Shown piece after piece: positions 49,849 through 59,149 of a DNA stretch of 64,000 nt. Position 1 is the stretch's first letter. Each line of letters opens with the position of its first letter. The notes beneath the pieces are model-generated. The model was given only the letters and a program-made list of their open reading frames with translations, was not told where the DNA came from and ran no database searches. This DNA is from Mycolicibacterium rhodesiae JS60 (lineage in GTDB: Bacteria; Actinomycetota; Actinomycetes; Mycobacteriales; Mycobacteriaceae), in contig AGIQ01000002.1 in the NCBI GenBank assembly GCA_000230935.2, positions 186,001-250,000 on the forward strand, written 5' to 3'. A program made the position numbers and the translations under genes.

Positions 49849-50865
49849 CTAAGACGGTAGGCGGAATCGTTCGAGGCAGTCCCGCTCGCTGAACGTCGTC
49901 AAGAACGTCGTGGCGGCGTCGTAACCCGTTGCGTAGAGGGCATCGATCTCGCGCTGGTTGATCTGGAAATCCAGCACCCCGACATTCGTCGAGTCCACCC
50001 GGATGGTCCGGCAGCTCACCCACGGCAGGTTCAGGTAGGCCTGATCGCGGCCGACCAGGATCGTGGTGATGACGTCCTCGAGCAGGCTGGGTCCGCCGAA
50101 GTGCCGCAGCGGGGCCAACGCGGGTATCACCTTGTCGTTGTGCTGGGGCAGGTCGGGTAGCAGCGTCACTCCGAGGGTCGGCCAGCGGGGTTTCTTGCCA
50201 TCGGCGCGGTCCAGCGAATCGATGGGGTAGTTCGACAGCAGCCCGCCGTCGACGAGCGTCGACTCGCGGCCGGCCGCGCTGGTCAGCGTGACCGGCCGGA
50301 AGAAGAACGGAATCGACATCGACGCGCGCACCGCGTCGGCCACCGACTGCTCGTCAGGATCCAGCCCGTAGAGCCGGCGGTAATCCCACGGCAGCCGGAC
50401 CAATTGGCCGGTCGTCACGTCGGCAGCGGTCACCACCAGCCGGTAGCGCTGCTCGGGGGGCAGCTCGTCGTCATCGAGCCGCAGGTCCCCGAAGGTGCTG
50501 ACACCGAGATCGGCCAGCTGATCGGCGATGAAATCGTGGGCGTAGTCACCCTGGTAGATGCCGGTGCCCTGCAGGATCGCCCACGAGGGCCCGAGCAGCG
50601 GGAGGCGTTCGACCGGGCCGGGGTCCAGGAACTTGCGGTAGTCGATGCTCAGGGTGAGATCCCTGACCTCCTGCGGCGTCAGCTGGTCGTTCCTGGCGGC
50701 CGCGGCGACGATCGAGCCGACGATCGAGCCTGCTGACGAACCTGCGACGCGGTAGGCCCGGTACCCGGCCTCCATCAGCTTGACCACGGCACCGGCCAAG
50801 CCGATGCCCTTCACTCCGCCGCCGGCAAGGACCAGGTCGACGGGCTTCGTCTTCGGCGTGGGCAT
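49849..50865 (-). CDS. patatin-like phospholipase
   Basis: A 338-residue serine lipase. The oxyanion glycine loop is LAGGGVKGIGLAG, the nucleophile elbow is GSSAGS (GxSxG) and the catalytic Asp is in LVDGGLLSNYP. It would hydrolyse acyl chains from phospholipids or stored lipids. Start ATG 50865. No signal peptide is visible, so a cytoplasmic or membrane-surface location is likely. Confidence 0.88.
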   Translation of the reverse strand: MPTPKTKPVDLVLAGGGVKGIGLAGAVVKLMEAGYRAYRVAGSSAGSIVGSIVAAAARNDQLTPQEVRDLTLSIDYRKFLDPGPVERLPLLGPSWAILQGTGIYQGDYAHDFIADQLADLGVSTFGDLRLDDDELPPEQRYRLVVTAADVTTGQLVRLPWDYRRLYGLDPDEQSVADAVRASMSIPFFFRPVTLTSAAGRESTLVDGGLLSNYPIDSLDRADGKKPRWPTLGVTLLPDLPQHNDKVIPALAPLRHFGGPSLLEDVITTILVGRDQAYLNLPWVSCRTIRVDSTNVGVLDFQINQREIDALYATGYDAATTFLTTFSERDCLERFRLPS

Positions 50866-50924
50866 CGCCCCATGCTAGGAGCCGCGGCTGACAAACTGTC
50901 GGGCCTGCGGGGATCGGTGGGCAC

Positions 50925-51164
50925 TCAGCCGGCGTGCCGCCACTGATGGTGGTGGTGCTCGATCGATCCGGGCACGGGGAAATTGTGCTGACCGGGGAAG
51001 GTCTCGTGCTGGGTGGGCTGATGGAAGTTGGGTCCGCCGCTGAACGGGCTGGTCTCAGCGAGGGCGTCGGCGGCCGAACCGAAGGCGAACAGTGCGGAGC
51101 CCGCGGCGAGTGCGCTACCGGCGGCCAGTCGCTTCATCCAGGTCATGGTGGTCATGGTGGTCAT
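50925..51164 (-). CDS. small His-rich exported protein, copy 2
   Basis: A 79-residue paralogue of the protein at 43475-43717. Signal peptide KRLAAGSALAAGSALFAFGS, then the mature part with GPNFHQP, TFPGQHNFPVPGS and HHHHQWRHAG. Start ATG 51164 has AGAGGAT directly upstream. A palindromic element similar to the one before copy 1 lies at 51283. No named family recognised. Confidence 0.75.
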   Translation of the reverse strand: MTTMTTMTWMKRLAAGSALAAGSALFAFGSAADALAETSPFSGGPNFHQPTQHETFPGQHNFPVPGSIEHHHHQWRHAG

Positions 51165-51282
51165 ATCCTCTTTGTCGTCTGTGACTTGTCTGTTCGGCCT
51201 TCACGCTTCGCCAGTGGTTAAACGATCTCGCATCTGCGGGGCGATGTATGTCCGGCAGCCGGTGGATGACCGGGTGGAAATC

Positions 51283-51306
51283 GATGTCCCCCGATCGGTG
51301 GACACA
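51283..51306. promoter_or_regulatory. 24-base palindromic operator, copy 2
   Basis: The central sequence TGTCCCCCGATCGG (51285-51298) and the following GGACAC match the reverse complement of the element at 43830-43853 at nearly every base. Here 18 of 24 positions are palindromic. It lies between two divergent small exported genes. Confidence 0.55.
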
Positions 51307-51428
51307 GCTCAATTCCTGCCAACCGGCGATCATCTGCTGCCAGCGGAATTACCGGACCCCGCGGCGGCGTTGGGACATGTCAGCGGCATGGAAATCCACT
51401 CCGGCCGCCACGGAAGAGGGAATTGGAC

Positions 51429-51596
51429 ATGAAGAAGTACGCCATCACCACCGCTATCGCAGGCGCTATGACCGCCGCGGTTCTCGGCTTCGCCGCACCC
51501 GCGCAGGCCGACCTCGGTCACAACGACTGGGTCAATGACATTCACCCGACGGCGACCGCGCCGCAGGTGGACACCACGGTGCATGGAAGCCGTTAA
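51429..51596 (+). CDS. 55-residue small exported protein
   Basis: The protein begins KKYAITTAIAGAMTAAVLGF with cleavage near APAQAD, and the mature part is about 28 residues with HNDWVND and TTVHGSR. Start ATG 51429 has GGAAGAGGGA seven bases upstream. Small exported proteins with this type of N-terminus are common in mycobacteria. It is divergent from the His-rich protein and followed by a strong terminator. Function unknown. Confidence 0.7.
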   Translation: MKKYAITTAIAGAMTAAVLGFAAPAQADLGHNDWVNDIHPTATAPQVDTTVHGSR

Positions 51597-51615
51597 TCCC
51601 CAACGGACTCCATCG

Positions 51616-51642
51616 GAGGGGCACCCGATTCGGGTGCCCCTC
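51616..51642. terminator. strong bidirectional hairpin terminator
   Basis: GAGGGGCACCCG and CGGGTGCCCCTC form a perfect 12-base stem with an ATT loop, followed by TTGCATTTCT. It lies between the convergent 51429 gene and hrpA. Confidence 0.85.
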
Positions 51643-51655
51643 TTGCATTTCTCAT

Positions 51656-54600
51656 TCAGGACAGTACGGCGTCGATCGCGCGGTAGATGCGCTGTTCGCT
51701 GACCGGCCTGGGGGTGCCCAGTTGCTGAGCCCACAGGCTGACCCGGAATTCTTCTATCTGCCATGCGATATCGCGCACATCGGCTGCGGCGGCGCGGGTG
51801 GGCGACAGTGCGTGCAGCAGGTCGGTGTAGGCATCCTCAACGGCGCGCACCCGCTGCAGCCGTTCGCGGTCGGCCTGCGGGGCCTGCGCCAGCCGGTCGA
51901 GCCGACGGCTGATCGCGGTCAGGTACCGGGTCAAGTCCGCCAGACGCGTGGCACCGGTCACAGTGACGAACTGGCTGGGGACGAGATTTCGCAGCTGCTC
52001 GCGGATATCGGCGACCGCGTCGGCCTGCGCCGCCGACGGCCTGCCCGGCAGGGCCAACTCCACCTCCTGCAGGGCTTCCAGAACCTTCTGCACACGGCCT
52101 ACGATGTCGCGCGTGGTCGACGGTAGCGCCGCGGCCACCCGGTCCCGCAGCTCCGCGAATTCCGTTTTGGTCCATACCGGTTGCGCCGTCAGGAAGTCGA
52201 TCGCCGCATCGGCGCAGTCGTCCAGCAGGGCGGCCAGCGACCCGTCCGGGTTTGCCCCCAAGACCAGGCGCGTACGCGGATCCAGCGCCTTCTCCAGCGA
52301 TTTCACCGGGGACGGCACCGCCAGCCTCAGCAGGCGTCTGATTCCGGCCTTCATCGCCGCATCGCGTTCGGCGGTGGTGGTGAACACGCGCACATCCACT
52401 CCAGTTCCGGTGTCCACCAAAGCCGGGTAACCCCGGACGAGATGGCCGCTCACGGTGCGTTCTACGCTGTTCGGCAGCCGGTCCAGATCGTCGGGCCAGG
52501 CGCGAAGACCGCTGCGTTCCACGTCGCCGGCAACCGCGTCGGCCACCGCCTGCCGCGCCGAGCCGGCCAGTTGGCGCTGCAGCACTTCGAGGTCTTTGCC
52601 GCGAGCCACCTCGGTGCCGTCCGCTGCTTCGACGGCGAAAGTCACCCGCAGGTGGGCGGGCAGCTTGTCCAGTGCAAACGCATTGATCGGCACCAAAATA
52701 CCGGTACGTCTGTGTAATTCGCGCTGCAACGCCTCCAGGAGCGGCTCTCGGCCCGCCTCGATATAGGCGAGCACCGCCCGAGCGGTATCGGGAGCGGGAA
52801 CGAAGTTGCGCCGCAGGTCTTTCGGCAGGGACCGGATCAACGCGGTCACCAACTCCTCGCGCAATGCCGGTACCTGCCAGCCGAACTCGTCACCGCCGAG
52901 GCGGGCCAGCACCCCCACCGGAATGTGCACGGTCACCCCGTCGTCGGACGCACCGGGCTCGAATCGGTAGGTCAGCGGCAGGGACAGGTCCCCGGCCTGC
53001 CAGCTGTCCGGCCGCTCGGCATCCTCGTCGTCGACGCGCAGCAGATCCTCGCGCGTGAAGGTCAGCAACTCCGGCGTGCGGTGCCGCTGTTTCTTCCACC
53101 AGCCGTCGAAGTGTCGCGCCGAAACCACCTGTGGCGGAATCCTGTTGTCGTACAGCGCATAGATCTCATCGTCACCGACGAGCAGGTCGCGGCGGCGGGC
53201 CCGCTCCTCCAATTCCGCCAACTCGTCGCGCAGCCGTGCATTGTCGGCGAAGAAGTGGTGGCGTGTCTGCCACTCCCCCTGCACGAGTGCATGACGGATG
53301 AACAGTTCGCGGGATACCACCGGGTCGACGGTGGCGTACCCGACCCGTCGGCGCGGCACCAGTGGCAGCCCGTAGAGCGTCACCCGCTCGAAAGCCATGA
53401 CCGCGCCGCGCTTGGCATCCCAATGCGGCTCACTGTAGGTGCGCGCCACCAGATGCCCGGCCACCCGCTCGACCATCTCGGGCTCCACGCGGGCCGCGAT
53501 GCGCCCGTACAGCCTGCTGGTCTCCACCAGGTCGGCGACCACGATCCAGCGCGGCGGCCGTTTGGTCAGCACCGACCCCGGCGCGAGCACGAACCTGGAG
53601 TTGCGCGCACCGGTGTAGTCTCGCGAATCCCCTTCCCGCAGGCCGATATGCGACAGCAGCCCGGCGACCAGAGCAGCGTGTACCCGGGCCGGATCGGCGG
53701 GTTCGGGGTCGTCGGATTCCCGGATTCCGATATCACGGGCGATGCTGCGCAGCTGGCCCGTCAGATCCTGCCATTCCCGGATGCGCAGGTAGTGCAGAAA
53801 CTCCTCGCGGCACATACGCCGGAATGCGCTGCCGGATCGGGCTTTCCGCTCCTCTCGAAGGTATTGCCATAGATTGAGGAACGACACGAAGTCCGAGTGC
53901 TCATCGGCGAACCTGGCGTGCTTCTGCCGGGCCGCTTCCTCCCGGTCGACGGGGCGCTCCCGGGGGTCGGGAATCGACAGCGCCGCGGCCAGCACCAGTA
54001 CCTCGCGCACGCAACCCTCGGTGTCGGCCTGCACGATCATCCGGGCCAACCGCGGATCGACCGGCAATTGCGCCAGCCGGCGGCCGATATCGGTGAGCAC
54101 GCCCGCCGAATCGAAGGCGCCCAATTCCTGCAGCAGCTGTATACCGTCGCGGATGCTGCGCTGTTCGGGCGGATCGAGAAAGGGGAAGCTCTCGATGTCA
54201 CCGAGGTGCAGCGCCGCCATCTGCAGGATCACCGAAGCCAGGTTGGTGCGCAGGATTTCCGGGTCGGTGTAGCGCGGCCGCGTCGCGAAGTCCTCCTCGG
54301 AGTACAGCCGGATGCACACCCCGGGGGCGGTGCGTCCGGACCGGCCGGCCCGCTGGGCCGCCGAGGCCTGCGAGATGGGTTCGATCGGCAGTCGCTGCAC
54401 CTTGGTGCGCCGGCTGTAGCGCGAGATCCTCGCGGTGCCGGGATCGACGACATACCGGATGCCCGGCACGGTCAGCGAGGTCTCGGCAACGTTGGTGGCC
54501 AACACGATTCGCCTCGCGGTGCGCGAGGGCTGGAAGACTCGCTGCTGCTCGGCCGTCGGCAGCCGCGCATACAGCGGAAGCACTTCGGTGTTCTTCAGAT

Positions 54601-55576
54601 CGCGCAGGGCTTCGGCCGTGTCCCGGATCTCGCGCTCTCCGGACAGGAACACCAGCACGTCGCCGGGCGGTTCGGCCTCCAATTCGCGGACAGCATCGAC
54701 GATCGCCTCGGTCTGATCGCGGATCTCGGTGCGCACGACCTCGTGGTCCGGGTCGTCGGGATCGTCCGAATCTTCTTCCACCACAGGTACTTCCAGCGGC
54801 CGGTACCGGATCTCCACCGGATACGTGCGCCCGGACACCTCGACGATGGGCGCTCCGGCGAAGTGTGCGGCGAACCGCTGCGGCTCGATCGTCGCGGAGG
54901 TGACGATCACCTTGAGGTCAGGTCGGCGAGGCAACAATTCGCGCAGATAACCGAGCAGGAAGTCGATGTTGAGGCTGCGCTCATGTGCCTCGTCGAGGAT
55001 CAGCGTGTCGTAACGCAGCAGCCGCCGGTCGCGCTGGATCTCGGCGAGCAGGATGCCGTCGGTCATCAGTTTGACCAGCGTGCGGTCGCTGGCCTGATCG
55101 GTGAACCGCACCGTGTAGCCGATCGTCTCACCCAGCGGGCTGCCCAGTTCGTCGGCGATGCGCTGGGCTACCGTGCGTGCCGCCAGCCGGCGCGGCTGGG
55201 TGTGGCCGATGGTCCCCCGGATTCCGCGACCGAGATCCAGACAGATCTTGGGCAGCTGCGTGGTTTTGCCCGAGCCGGTCTCGCCGGCGATGACCACAAC
55301 CTGGTTCTCGCTGATGGCCGCGGCGATCTCGGTTCGGCGATCGCTGACCGGGAGGTCGGGGTAGCTGATCGCCGGAACGGCGGCGGTGCGGGTGGCGATC
55401 AGCGCCTCGGCAGTGGCGAACTCTTCCGCGAGCTTCTGCAACGTGCCCGCCGCGACATCCCCGCGCAGGGACTTCAGCCGCCGCCCCAGCCGGCTGGCGT
55501 CGCGGATCGTCAGTGCGTCGAGGCGGGCGCGCAGCGCGCGCACCTGGGCGACGGACGGCTCGGACACTCGGGCCAC
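51656..55576 (-). CDS. hrpA: ATP-dependent RNA helicase HrpA
   Basis: A 1306-residue DEAH-box helicase. Motif I is GETGSGKT (98-105), motif II is DEAH (195-198), motif III is SAT (near 227) and motif VI is QRAGRSGR. After the helicase core come the HA2/OB region and a long C-terminal DUF3418 domain, the full HrpA layout. It acts on RNA, in other bacteria in mRNA processing or ribosome rescue. Start GTG 55576. Divergent from the tiny membrane protein gene. Confidence 0.95.
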   Translation of the reverse strand: MARVSEPSVAQVRALRARLDALTIRDASRLGRRLKSLRGDVAAGTLQKLAEEFATAEALIATRTAAVPAISYPDLPVSDRRTEIAAAISENQVVVIAGETGSGKTTQLPKICLDLGRGIRGTIGHTQPRRLAARTVAQRIADELGSPLGETIGYTVRFTDQASDRTLVKLMTDGILLAEIQRDRRLLRYDTLILDEAHERSLNIDFLLGYLRELLPRRPDLKVIVTSATIEPQRFAAHFAGAPIVEVSGRTYPVEIRYRPLEVPVVEEDSDDPDDPDHEVVRTEIRDQTEAIVDAVRELEAEPPGDVLVFLSGEREIRDTAEALRDLKNTEVLPLYARLPTAEQQRVFQPSRTARRIVLATNVAETSLTVPGIRYVVDPGTARISRYSRRTKVQRLPIEPISQASAAQRAGRSGRTAPGVCIRLYSEEDFATRPRYTDPEILRTNLASVILQMAALHLGDIESFPFLDPPEQRSIRDGIQLLQELGAFDSAGVLTDIGRRLAQLPVDPRLARMIVQADTEGCVREVLVLAAALSIPDPRERPVDREEAARQKHARFADEHSDFVSFLNLWQYLREERKARSGSAFRRMCREEFLHYLRIREWQDLTGQLRSIARDIGIRESDDPEPADPARVHAALVAGLLSHIGLREGDSRDYTGARNSRFVLAPGSVLTKRPPRWIVVADLVETSRLYGRIAARVEPEMVERVAGHLVARTYSEPHWDAKRGAVMAFERVTLYGLPLVPRRRVGYATVDPVVSRELFIRHALVQGEWQTRHHFFADNARLRDELAELEERARRRDLLVGDDEIYALYDNRIPPQVVSARHFDGWWKKQRHRTPELLTFTREDLLRVDDEDAERPDSWQAGDLSLPLTYRFEPGASDDGVTVHIPVGVLARLGGDEFGWQVPALREELVTALIRSLPKDLRRNFVPAPDTARAVLAYIEAGREPLLEALQRELHRRTGILVPINAFALDKLPAHLRVTFAVEAADGTEVARGKDLEVLQRQLAGSARQAVADAVAGDVERSGLRAWPDDLDRLPNSVERTVSGHLVRGYPALVDTGTGVDVRVFTTTAERDAAMKAGIRRLLRLAVPSPVKSLEKALDPRTRLVLGANPDGSLAALLDDCADAAIDFLTAQPVWTKTEFAELRDRVAAALPSTTRDIVGRVQKVLEALQEVELALPGRPSAAQADAVADIREQLRNLVPSQFVTVTGATRLADLTRYLTAISRRLDRLAQAPQADRERLQRVRAVEDAYTDLLHALSPTRAAAADVRDIAWQIEEFRVSLWAQQLGTPRPVSEQRIYRAIDAVLS

Positions 55577-55628
55577 AATAGGCCGCTGATCCGCTCAGCG
55601 GCCACACGCGTGCGTAGGCTCGACGGTG

Positions 55629-55772
55629 ATGACCATTTGGATCGTCGTCGGCCTGCTGCTGGTGGGCCTCGGTATCGTGGCCAGCCAGCTGTTTCGGCTC
55701 AAGGACTGGCTCAACAAGCCTGCCCCACCCAACGAGCCCCCCACCGAGCATCCCGACGAACCCGACACGTGA
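55629..55772 (+). CDS. 47-residue single-span membrane protein
   Basis: Starts at ATG 55629 and has one hydrophobic segment (IWIVVGLLLVGLGIVASQLF) and a proline- and acid-rich cytoplasmic or external tail (PAPPNEPPTEHPDEPDT). The stop overlaps the GTG of the phosphotransferase gene (GTGA), which supports translation. No family recognised. Confidence 0.6.
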   Translation: MTIWIVVGLLLVGLGIVASQLFRLKDWLNKPAPPNEPPTEHPDEPDT

Positions 55773-56662
55773 CCGACCTCCCCGCCGGGGTGCGGGCGAT
55801 GGCCGGACGCGGGCCGCAATGGGCGGCATGGATCGATTCGCTGCCCCGGCTGACCCGTGACCTCTTCGCGCAGTGGCAGCTTCGGCCCGATGGCCCGGCC
55901 ACGCACGGTTACTGCTCGCTGGTACTGCCGGTCCGCTCCTCGACCGGCACGCCCGCCGTGCTCAAGCTCAGTTTCCCCGACGACGAATCCGAGCACGAGC
56001 ATCTGGCGTTGCGGCGCTGGGGTGGCGACGGCGCCGTCCGCCTGCTCAGCGCCGACCCGCACCACCGCGCGCTGCTCCTCGAACGGCTCGGTGACGCCGA
56101 CCTGACCGGAGTCCCCGACCTCGAGGCGTGCCGGATCGTCGCCGACTTGTACCGGCAGATTCACGTCCCGGCGCTCCCGCAACTTCGACCGCTGACGTTC
56201 TACGTCGACCGCTGGAGCGCCGAACTGGCCGGGCTCCCGCGCAACGCGCCGATCCCGCACCGGCTCGTGGAACAGGCGCTGAGCCAGTACGCCGAGCTGA
56301 GGGCAGACCGAGACGCCGCCGCGCGGGTCATCCACTGCGACCTGCATTACCAGAACGTGCTCGCCGGCGGACGCCGGCCGTGGCTCGTCATCGACCCCAA
56401 ACCGGTCAACGGCGACCCGCACTACGAGATCGCCCCGATGTTGTGGAACCGCATCGATGAGTTGGCCGGCGATCTCCGCGAGGGTGTCCGCCGACGGTTC
56501 TACACGCTGGTCGATGCGGCCGAGTTCGACGAGGACCGGGCGCGGGCCTGGGTGGTGGTGCGGATGGTGATCAATGCGATGTGGGCTATTCGGGATGGCG
56601 AACACGCCGAGCCCGGCTGGCTCACGACCTGCATCGCGGTCGCCAAAGCTGTTCAGGATTAG
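55769..56662 (+). CDS. APH(6)/hydroxyurea-type phosphotransferase
   Basis: A 297-residue kinase of the aminoglycoside 6-phosphotransferase/hydroxyurea group. The catalytic loop is VIHCDLHYQNVL and the metal Asp is in VIDPKPVNGDPHYE. It would phosphorylate an aminoglycoside or another small hydroxyl compound; whether it gives resistance is unknown. Start GTG 55769 is coupled to the small membrane gene. Longer upstream reading is antisense to hrpA and is ignored. Confidence 0.83.
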   Translation: MTDLPAGVRAMAGRGPQWAAWIDSLPRLTRDLFAQWQLRPDGPATHGYCSLVLPVRSSTGTPAVLKLSFPDDESEHEHLALRRWGGDGAVRLLSADPHHRALLLERLGDADLTGVPDLEACRIVADLYRQIHVPALPQLRPLTFYVDRWSAELAGLPRNAPIPHRLVEQALSQYAELRADRDAAARVIHCDLHYQNVLAGGRRPWLVIDPKPVNGDPHYEIAPMLWNRIDELAGDLREGVRRRFYTLVDAAEFDEDRARAWVVVRMVINAMWAIRDGEHAEPGWLTTCIAVAKAVQD

Positions 56663-56671
56663 GACCTTTCA

Positions 56672-57418
56672 TCAACGAGGGGGGTCGCCTCGCCACATGA
56701 AACTGTTGACGTACTTGCCCATGTCCTTGGCGATGTCGAGATTCGCCGGCGACGGTGGCCCCGGTCCGTCCTCGGGCCCGAATTGGTGGAACGGCCCGAC
56801 CGCGCCGGCCACGAGCGCGAGGTCGTTCTTCACCGCGACGACGATGATGACCCGCAGATGCTGCGAATCGGTCGCCGTCCCCTTCGGCCAGTCATCGGCG
56901 ACCTCGCCGTAGCCGGGCTGGTACCCCAGAATCGCGTTGGGCAGTTCGTAGGACTTCACCGCATCGGGAAACATCTGCGCGAGCAGGTCTTCGGCGACCC
57001 GGCGGGCATCGCGGCCCTGCGCCGGCTGGCTGAACAACCGCAACGTCCCGCCGTCACCGATGTTCAATTCTGCCCGCACCCCGTTGGGTTCCATGGTGAC
57101 TTCGTAGGCGGTGCCCGGGGCCGGATAGGACACCGAGAACGATCCGTCGGGTGCGAAGAAGCGAGGGTTGGTCGACACCGGAAGCCCGGTCGGGGGGCGC
57201 CCGCAGTCCGGGGGGCAGTGGTATTTCGTTGGCGCCGAGCTGATTCGGGTCGCCACAATGCTCAACGCCATCATCACGACCACCAACACGATGACGAAGA
57301 GCCCGATCGTCACGAAATATCCGGGGCCGCGCTGCTGGCGGGCACGGTAACTGCCGGCCGGCAGCGCGTAGCCCGCGAACGAGCCGTCGTCTTCCCGCAG
57401 TTCTGCCGAATCTGTCAT
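56672..57418 (-). CDS. single-span membrane protein coupled to the sedolisin
   Basis: A 248-residue protein with a cytoplasmic N-terminus, one span (FVTIGLFVIVLVVVMMALSIV, about 35-55) and an outer domain with a nearby CPPDCG pair. The outer domain resembles uncharacterised actinobacterial extracytoplasmic domains (FSVSYPAPGTAYEVTM). Start ATG 57418 overlaps the sedolisin stop (ATGA), so the pair is translationally coupled; it may be an anchor, inhibitor or substrate (inference). No named family recognised. Confidence 0.65.
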   Translation of the reverse strand: MTDSAELREDDGSFAGYALPAGSYRARQQRGPGYFVTIGLFVIVLVVVMMALSIVATRISSAPTKYHCPPDCGRPPTGLPVSTNPRFFAPDGSFSVSYPAPGTAYEVTMEPNGVRAELNIGDGGTLRLFSQPAQGRDARRVAEDLLAQMFPDAVKSYELPNAILGYQPGYGEVADDWPKGTATDSQHLRVIIVVAVKNDLALVAGAVGPFHQFGPEDGPGPPSPANLDIAKDMGKYVNSFMWRGDPPR

Positions 57419-59031
57419 TGGTGCAACGACTTGAGTACGAGGATGGCTTTGCTCAGGTTGTCGACGTTGGGACTGCCCAATCCGGTGATCATGTCGTAGC
57501 CCCGGACGACGGGCGTGACGGCATTGGCGCCGAGGTAGATGTCGCGGAAGGCGGGCACGTCGGACGCGGTGGCGATCTCGTAGAGCAGCGGATTGAAGTC
57601 GCCGAGCGGAGGCAGCTGGCGGGCGGTGAGGAATTGGTTCATCACCGCGGCAAGGCCCGCCCAGATCGGCGTCGCCTGCGAGGTGCCGCCGCCGACCTGG
57701 AGCTGTCCGTTGTTGACGAACTTCACACCGGTGAACGGGTCGGCCACCGCCGCGATATCGGGGACGAGGCGTTTGTCGCGCGGGCCGGAATGCACCTCGG
57801 TTTCCTGCCACGACGGGCGGGCGAACAACACCGAGGCGCCGCCGCCGCTACCCTGCGTGAGCGGGACGTCATACCAGCCTTGTTCGGCCAGCCACTGTCC
57901 CTGAGAGTCAGTGGACAACGTCGTCCCACCGACACCGGTCACCTCCGGCAACGAGGCCAGCACGTCGACGCCGTAGTCGTCGGGACTCGGCGGATCCGAC
58001 CAGTCGTGTCCGCCTTTGCATTCCAGGCCGGCGAGGTCACCACTGGCGACGAACGCCGTCGTGCCGTTGCGGTGGGCGCGAGCCAGTGCCGACCGCACCG
58101 GCGCCAGATCCGCCCGGGAGAGCAGGCGGTCGCAGCCGAAGCCGATCGAGAAGCTCCACACCGCGCCCGGATAGCTGCGGTCCACGTCCTCCATCAGCTT
58201 GCCGAGTTTGACGTAGGCTCCATCGCCTTCGGCGGTGGGGCGGGCGTTGACCAGAACGATTCGTGCGAGCGGTGCGATCGCGTGGATCAACTGCACGTCC
58301 ATGGTCGCCTCACCGTGCCGCTCGGCCGGCATCCCGCCCATCACCTCCAGACTGAACTTCGGCACCGTGAACCATTCGGAGAACTTGTCCAGGTCATGTT
58401 GGTCGACCCCATCGAAGGCGAAGACGACGACGGTCTGTCCCTTGCCGTTGTATCCGGCAGCGCCCAACAAGTTCGCGTTGTAGGCGGAGAGCAGCTCGGT
58501 GGGCGCCAGCCCGCCGTCGGGGACGTCGAGCGGCAGGCTCGGTGGCGTGCCTTCGTGATAGGGCGTGTAGCCGAGAATCCGCCCCATCCCGGCGACTTCG
58601 CCGCTGAGCTGTTGCGGGACCATCGGCTGCTGCGGGGAGGCGTAGAAAATCCGCCCGCTCGTACGGCGATAGTCGTGTATCGCGACGTCGAATGCGCGGG
58701 CCATCGCCCGCGGCGCACCTTCCACGATCGCCCAGGGGTCGCCGTCACGCCACCGCACTGTCAGTCGGTTCGCGCTGGCCCACATGCTCAAAGCCACCGG
58801 CTCGGTGGGCGCCTGCAGTTCGGCGGTCAGCTGGACGCGATCGGTGCGGGCGGGTCCGAGATCGACGGCCTGGGCGAGCAGCCGCGCGAACGGACCCGCG
58901 ATCAGGTCGTAGGGCATCGGCGGTGTCGGACGGTCAGCGGCAAACACCGCCATGGCCACCACCATCGCAGCCACAGCCGAGGTCAGCGGGCGCCCCCGGC
59001 GACGCCCTTGCCACCAGCGTCTCAGCATCAC
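57415..59031 (-). CDS. S53-family (sedolisin) serine-carboxyl peptidase, exported
   Basis: A 538-residue exported protease. An N-terminal hydrophobic segment (TSAVAAMVVAMAVFAA) is followed by a prodomain and the catalytic domain. Catalytic Glu and Asp are in HGEATMDVQLIHAIAP, the oxyanion Asp is in the ASGDLAG region, and the Ser is in GGGTSQATPIWAG. A C-terminal calcium site is likely around DIYLGAN. Sedolisins work at acidic pH. Start is ATG 59031. Confidence 0.85.
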   Translation of the reverse strand: MMLRRWWQGRRRGRPLTSAVAAMVVAMAVFAADRPTPPMPYDLIAGPFARLLAQAVDLGPARTDRVQLTAELQAPTEPVALSMWASANRLTVRWRDGDPWAIVEGAPRAMARAFDVAIHDYRRTSGRIFYASPQQPMVPQQLSGEVAGMGRILGYTPYHEGTPPSLPLDVPDGGLAPTELLSAYNANLLGAAGYNGKGQTVVVFAFDGVDQHDLDKFSEWFTVPKFSLEVMGGMPAERHGEATMDVQLIHAIAPLARIVLVNARPTAEGDGAYVKLGKLMEDVDRSYPGAVWSFSIGFGCDRLLSRADLAPVRSALARAHRNGTTAFVASGDLAGLECKGGHDWSDPPSPDDYGVDVLASLPEVTGVGGTTLSTDSQGQWLAEQGWYDVPLTQGSGGGASVLFARPSWQETEVHSGPRDKRLVPDIAAVADPFTGVKFVNNGQLQVGGGTSQATPIWAGLAAVMNQFLTARQLPPLGDFNPLLYEIATASDVPAFRDIYLGANAVTPVVRGYDMITGLGSPNVDNLSKAILVLKSLHQ

Positions 59032-59149
59032 GAGAACGATCCCACATCGATGCGGGACTCACAGCGGAGGACGCGATGGCGCGTTCGGGCGCAGTGGTGG
59101 CGATAACGCCCGCGGGCGCCTCCTCGATAAAACGGACAGGAGGTGGACG

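Noticed and set aside
53897..55768. Long upstream extension of the phosphotransferase frame
   Set aside because: It is antisense to hrpA. The real start is GTG 55769, coupled to the small membrane gene.
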